Below are positions 60,776-64,000 of a stretch of DNA of 64,000 nucleotides, in pieces. The notes beneath the pieces are model-generated. The model saw only the letters and a list, made by a program, of their open reading frames with translations, had not been told where the DNA came from and searched no databases. Within the stretch, counting starts at the first letter, position 1. Every line of letters starts with the position of its first letter. Source of the stretch: Gemmatimonadota bacterium (lineage in GTDB: Bacteria; Gemmatimonadota; Gemmatimonadetes; Gemmatimonadales; Gemmatimonadaceae); the NCBI GenBank assembly GCA_003134685.1, contig PLCA01000003.1, positions 307,174 through 371,173 on the forward strand, written 5' to 3'. The translations under genes were made by a program, and so were the position numbers.

Positions 60776-62216
60776 GATTCTGACGGGGCTCAGCGGGCTG
60801 CTAGCCGCTTGCTCAACGCCGGCGTACCGTGCACCCGAAGTGCCGGTTCCTTCTACATACAGTGTCAGCCGCATCACGCCCGTGTCCGCCGACGCGCGCG
60901 GTGCTTCCGAGGACATCCCGACGAGCGCGATCCACGTGAGCACGGCGCTCGCGTCGGCTCCGTTCTGGAGCGATCTCGGCGACAGTACTCTGACGATGCT
61001 GATTCGTGAAGCCCAGCGCGCGAACACGGATGTTCGCATCGCTCAGTCGCGTCTCACGAGTGCCCGCGCGGCACGGCGCCTCGCGGCGTACGATCTCGTG
61101 CCGACGATAACGGGGACGGGTAGCACATCGCGTCAGCAATTCTCGGTGGCGCAGACACCGGGACTCGCGACTCAGCTTCCGACGTCGCAATTGTGGGACG
61201 TGGGTTTCGACGCGTCGTGGGAGGTCGACATGTTCGGCCGCGTCGGGCGAACGGTGAAAGCGCAGGGTGCGCTGGCCGAGTCGTCGCAGTACGGTCTCGA
61301 GGACGTTCAGGTGAGTGTCGCGGCCGAGGTCGCGCGCACTTACTTCGATCTGAGAGGCGCTCAACGGCAGCTTGCGGTGTCCGCGCGGAACGCGGTGAAT
61401 CAGCGCAAGGTCGTCAAGCTCACTGAAGATCGTCTGGCGGCGGGTCGCGGAACGGCGTTCGATACCGAGCGCGCGAAATCCGTGCTGTATCTGACACTCG
61501 CGACAACACCGCTACTCGAATCGCAGATAGCGCTGGACGGAAACAGACTGGCTGTGTTGCTCGGGCGTGTTCCGAGCGCGCTTCCAGCAGCGGTGCTCGA
61601 CACGGGACCGCTACTCCGTCTTCCGGACACTTTGTTTGTGGGCTCTCCCGACCAACTCGTTCATCGTCGGCCCGACGTGCTACGCGCGGAACGACAACTC
61701 GCGGCGCGGTCGTTGTTCGTCGGGGCAGCGCGAGCGGAATATCTGCCGCGCGTTACGCTGGCGGCGCGTGCCGGCTACGCAGCGACGGCGGCCGATTCCC
61801 TGTTCAAGCGCGGCACTTCGAGGCTGTTGGTTGGACCGGTCGTGAGTTTCCCGCTGTTCGATGTGGGGCGAGTGCGAGAGAGAGTGGAGGTAGCGCAAGC
61901 CGGACAGGAAGAGGCACAGGCCACGTACAACGCGACTGTCCTTCAAGCGCTCGAAGAGAGCGAGGGATCGCTCGTGACTTACGATCGGGCGCATGCGCGT
62001 CTGGCGATCCTCGGGAGTGCCGTGCGTTCGAGCGCTCGCGCCGCGGATCTGGCGCAGCAGCGGTTCGAAGCGGGGCTCACGGATTTCCTCCAGGTGCTGG
62101 ATGCGGAGCGGACGCTGCTCGATGCAGAGAGCCAGCTGACACAGGGATATACGTCGGCCGCGACCGCGCTCGTTGTGGTTTACAAGGCGGTCGGAGGGAC
62201 CTGGCCGATCAGGTAG
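60768..62216 (+). CDS. Outer-membrane efflux channel lipoprotein (OprM/TolC family)
   Basis: A 482-residue outer-membrane factor with a lipoprotein signal (LTGLSGLLAACSTP). Two tandem OEP repeats are present; the first reads FWSDLGDSTLTMLIREAQRANTDVRIAQSRL, the second VHRRPDVLRAERQLAARSLFVGAARAEYLPRV. Both are typical of the NodT/OprM branch. It forms the exit duct for the adjacent RND pump. The ATG overlaps the pump stop by 8 bases. Confidence 0.95.
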   Translation: MRKILTGLSGLLAACSTPAYRAPEVPVPSTYSVSRITPVSADARGASEDIPTSAIHVSTALASAPFWSDLGDSTLTMLIREAQRANTDVRIAQSRLTSARAARRLAAYDLVPTITGTGSTSRQQFSVAQTPGLATQLPTSQLWDVGFDASWEVDMFGRVGRTVKAQGALAESSQYGLEDVQVSVAAEVARTYFDLRGAQRQLAVSARNAVNQRKVVKLTEDRLAAGRGTAFDTERAKSVLYLTLATTPLLESQIALDGNRLAVLLGRVPSALPAAVLDTGPLLRLPDTLFVGSPDQLVHRRPDVLRAERQLAARSLFVGAARAEYLPRVTLAARAGYAATAADSLFKRGTSRLLVGPVVSFPLFDVGRVRERVEVAQAGQEEAQATYNATVLQALEESEGSLVTYDRAHARLAILGSAVRSSARAADLAQQRFEAGLTDFLQVLDAERTLLDAESQLTQGYTSAATALVVVYKAVGGTWPIR

Positions 62217-62243
62217 CCATGATCGACCTCGAAACCCACTCGC

Positions 62244-62804
62244 TCAAGAAGGCGGTGGAGGGGTTCCTTCCCCGGTCGGCGGCGGGGGCTTCAGCGTTAC
62301 AGTCACGTACGTAACCGTGTCCCAGGCGTTGTGGATGCCGACGAAGAGGAGAATCAGGGCAAACAGAGCAACTCCAAAAAGTGCGGGCACGTGCCAGAAC
62401 GTGAGCGCAACACCGGCGGCGAGGAGCGTTGCATACGCCACCAGCGGAAGCACGCAGTGAAAGATCCAGTCTTCCAATTCCGGTTTGTAAACCATTACGC
62501 GTCGCGCTCGACGCACGACGATCAGGCTATAGATCACGCCCGCTGTTCCACAAATTCCGATGGCGGCGGCAGCTTGCGAGAGCGCGGGCCACGGCGCGCT
62601 GAGGAGCGAGGAAACCAGCAACACGGCGCAGAAGTGAACGACGGTCGGGGTTCCAAAAGTGTCGATCGTGCCCGAATCGGTTCGCGCCGGCGAGTCCGCC
62701 ACGAGCGCCATGACCACGAATTGCAGCCCCGTGAGCGCGCCCGCAGACGATCCCACGACGATGTAGAAATTTTCCCACTGTAGCAGCGTGTCTTGCGTCG
62801 GCAT
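62244..62804 (-). CDS. Four-helix membrane protein of unknown function
   Basis: A 186-residue protein with four to five hydrophobic segments (FYIVVGSSAGALTGLQFVVMAL, VVHFCAVLLVSSLLSAPW, AAAAIGICGTAGVIYSLIVV, CVLPLVAYATLLAAGVALTF, ALFALILLFVGIHNAWDTV). The start YIVVGSSAGALTGLQFV recurs in uncharacterised soil-bacterial proteins. The C-terminus is Pro-rich (LKPPPPTGEGTPPPPS). No function can be given. It converges with the efflux operon. Confidence 0.7.
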   Translation of the reverse strand: MPTQDTLLQWENFYIVVGSSAGALTGLQFVVMALVADSPARTDSGTIDTFGTPTVVHFCAVLLVSSLLSAPWPALSQAAAAIGICGTAGVIYSLIVVRRARRVMVYKPELEDWIFHCVLPLVAYATLLAAGVALTFWHVPALFGVALFALILLFVGIHNAWDTVTYVTVTLKPPPPTGEGTPPPPS

Positions 62805-62870
62805 GACCCGGGAATATTGACGATTCCTGCCTGCCTCGCGCCAGAGCGCGCGCCGGGCTCAAAAACTTCA

Positions 62871-63068
62871 ACTGCAAATGAACGGGGCGGGAGGCGTCAG
62901 AAGCATAGATGCCAGGTACCGGGTCACTACGCCCGGACTTCACCGTCGCGCTTCAGGGTACAAGCAACTGACTGTGCCCGGAACGCCACCTGGTGAAGTC
63001 CGGGCGTCGTGACCTGACAACTGGCATCTATGCTTCTGACGCCTCCCACCCCGTTCAGTTCGCAGTTG
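62871..63068. repeat. Long-inverted-repeat element B
   Basis: Two arms of about 75 bases are inverted copies at roughly 90 % identity: GGCGGGAGGCGTCAGAAGC on the left and its complement on the right, then ATAGATGCCAG, then GGTCAC(T/G)ACGCCCGG and ACTTCACC. The loop, read on the minus strand, includes TTGCTTGTACCCTGA, as in element A. It lies between two minus-strand genes and includes the stop codon of the upstream one. Confidence 0.88.
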
Positions 63069-63795
63069 GAAGCGTTCGGGTTACAGCCGAACCAGCCGGC
63101 ACTACGGGTCGGCGCAGCAACCGCCACGGGAAGTAGTACACGGCGTAAACCACCGCGAACACCGCGAAATTCTCCAGCTTCGCGAAATGCGCGAGGAAGA
63201 AGAAGAAAATCAGGAAGTGCATCCGCATGACGTTCCGGTATGGCTCGATCGTTAAATCGCGGATTTTGTTGCCGCCGGAGAAGGAAGCGAGGGACAGATC
63301 CCGATCGAGCGAGAACGGTTTGCGCAGAAAAGCGGCCCGGTGCGCGAGAAAGGCCGAGGGAAGCGCTGGCCAATAGCGGCGCGCAATCTCCACGTAAGTG
63401 GACATTCCCGCGTCCATCCCGTGCGCCGTACCGATCGGAAAAAACGAGATCAGGAACTGTGAATGGCCGTAGTGGAACCCCACGAAGTGAATCGTGAAGA
63501 ACGCGAGCACGAATAACGCGCCGGCCAGTAACACCGCCCAGAGCACGATGAGGGGCCGAAGATTCGAACCCACCAGCGCGCGGTCCTTCCATGAGGCACG
63601 GGCGATCTCGAAGGTCGGCTGACCGATCATCCACACTATCGTCGAATAGCCGACCACGAGGCTCGACAGCCACAAGCTCCACACGAGATCGCCCGCGTTC
63701 CAGCTCGCCCACCACGCTACGGCGAGGACGGCCACGAACGCCACCGCGTCGGGCCAGGACGAGAGCCAGTTATCCAGCGTGTTGTCTGTTTCCAT
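63055..63795 (-). CDS. Multi-helix membrane protein (DUF6498-like)
   Basis: A 246-residue polytopic protein with about six helices (AVAFVAVLAVAWWASW, VWSLWLSSLVVGYSTIVWMI, LIVLWAVLLAGALFVLAFFTIHFVGF, FLIFFFFLAHFAKL, FAVFAVVYAVYYFPW). The WSLWLSSLVVGY and FFTIHFVGFHYGHS segments resemble the DUF6498 group, whose role is unknown; that link is tentative. The ATG at 63795 fits a METDNTLDNW start; the frame extends to 63969 with unlikely residues. Its 3' end lies within element B. Confidence 0.68.
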   Translation of the reverse strand: METDNTLDNWLSSWPDAVAFVAVLAVAWWASWNAGDLVWSLWLSSLVVGYSTIVWMIGQPTFEIARASWKDRALVGSNLRPLIVLWAVLLAGALFVLAFFTIHFVGFHYGHSQFLISFFPIGTAHGMDAGMSTYVEIARRYWPALPSAFLAHRAAFLRKPFSLDRDLSLASFSGGNKIRDLTIEPYRNVMRMHFLIFFFFLAHFAKLENFAVFAVVYAVYYFPWRLLRRPVVPAGSAVTRTLPTAN

Positions 63796-64000
63796 CTCGA
63801 GGGGGGCGAAGGAATCCGGTCGGAGCTTCGGCGAGCGCTCCGGCTCCACTCTCGACGCCCGTGCCTCCCCCTCGTAACACCGCCAGCAGCGCGCAAAACG
63901 GAGCCCCGCCGGCTGGGCCCTGAAGCGGTCACTAATCCCGTGGCCAGCAGCCCGACACGCGCCCCGCAACCGGATGCCGGCAAACTCCCAGCACGATTGC
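63796..64000. other. Right-edge non-coding stretch
   Basis: About 205 bases with no supported gene. Open frames here read as low-quality Arg/Pro-rich peptides. It is probably the upstream region of the minus-strand membrane protein gene. Confidence 0.3.

Noticed and set aside
63541-63610. GATTCGAACCC, resembling a tRNA T-loop on the minus strand
   Set aside because: No T-stem, acceptor stem or anticodon arm can be built around it, and it lies inside the coding sequence of the membrane protein.

Overview
The window is a GC-rich (roughly 60-65 %), densely packed bacterial chromosome segment with many GTG starts and many 4-base ATGA/GTGA gene overlaps. The outer-membrane proteins, lipoproteins, Ccm cytochrome maturation, RND efflux and the overall gene repertoire indicate a Gram-negative, diderm, respiring soil-type bacterium. 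The mix resembles Gemmatimonadota; that placement is an inference from gene content, as no rRNA or marker phylogeny is available here. No rRNA, tRNA or CRISPR array was found.

Left part (1-14 kb). A partial membrane protein and a lipoprotein are followed by inorganic pyrophosphatase, an aldo/keto reductase, a secreted alpha/beta hydrolase, and an SdpI/SdpR-like pair with a clear palindromic operator. A minus-strand tetrapyrrole/cytochrome cluster then runs ccmA-ccmB-ccmC-ccmD-ahbAB-cobA/hemD-hemC-hemB. It makes uroporphyrinogen III, branches toward siroheme-type tetrapyrroles, and handles haem delivery to c-type cytochromes. Acetyl-CoA synthetase (acs) is transcribed divergently.

14-21 kb. 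A six-gene, essentially gapless plus-strand operon encodes two paralogous pilin-like secreted proteins, a PapD-like chaperone, a third secreted subunit, a 954-residue usher-like outer-membrane protein and a lipoprotein. It is followed by a type IV-type pilin with a strong terminator. A 21-bp-arm hairpin lies at the pilin/chaperone junction. This is the strongest candidate here for an undescribed surface-fibre system.

21-45 kb. Mostly housekeeping and envelope genes: VKOR plus a DsbA-like thiol oxidase, a CDP-alcohol phosphatidyltransferase, a fused M16 peptidase, an operon of two TPR proteins with an ABC exporter, a kynureninase-like enzyme, M28 peptidase, a patatin-ferredoxin fusion, aconitase, and an agmatine-to-putrescine pair (aguB, aguA) interrupted by an acetamidase. 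Long-inverted-repeat elements occur at 26.7, 29.6 and 62.9 kb; the last two are clearly homologous, loop included.

45-52 kb. An accessory region of small genes, several ending with a TAA stop embedded in CTAAC. It contains one convincing integron attC-like site and several decayed ones, so it looks like a cassette-derived region without a visible integrase. It holds small membrane proteins, a VanZ-like protein, an outer-membrane beta-barrel receptor, a 50-residue perfect-heptad protein, a TfoX-N protein and a VOC protein.

52-64 kb. A GH16 glucanase-like lipoprotein, a membrane-anchored M28 peptidase, and a TetR-regulated RND efflux operon (MFP, RND pump, OMF) with twin palindromic operators over a readable promoter, then two membrane proteins at the right edge.
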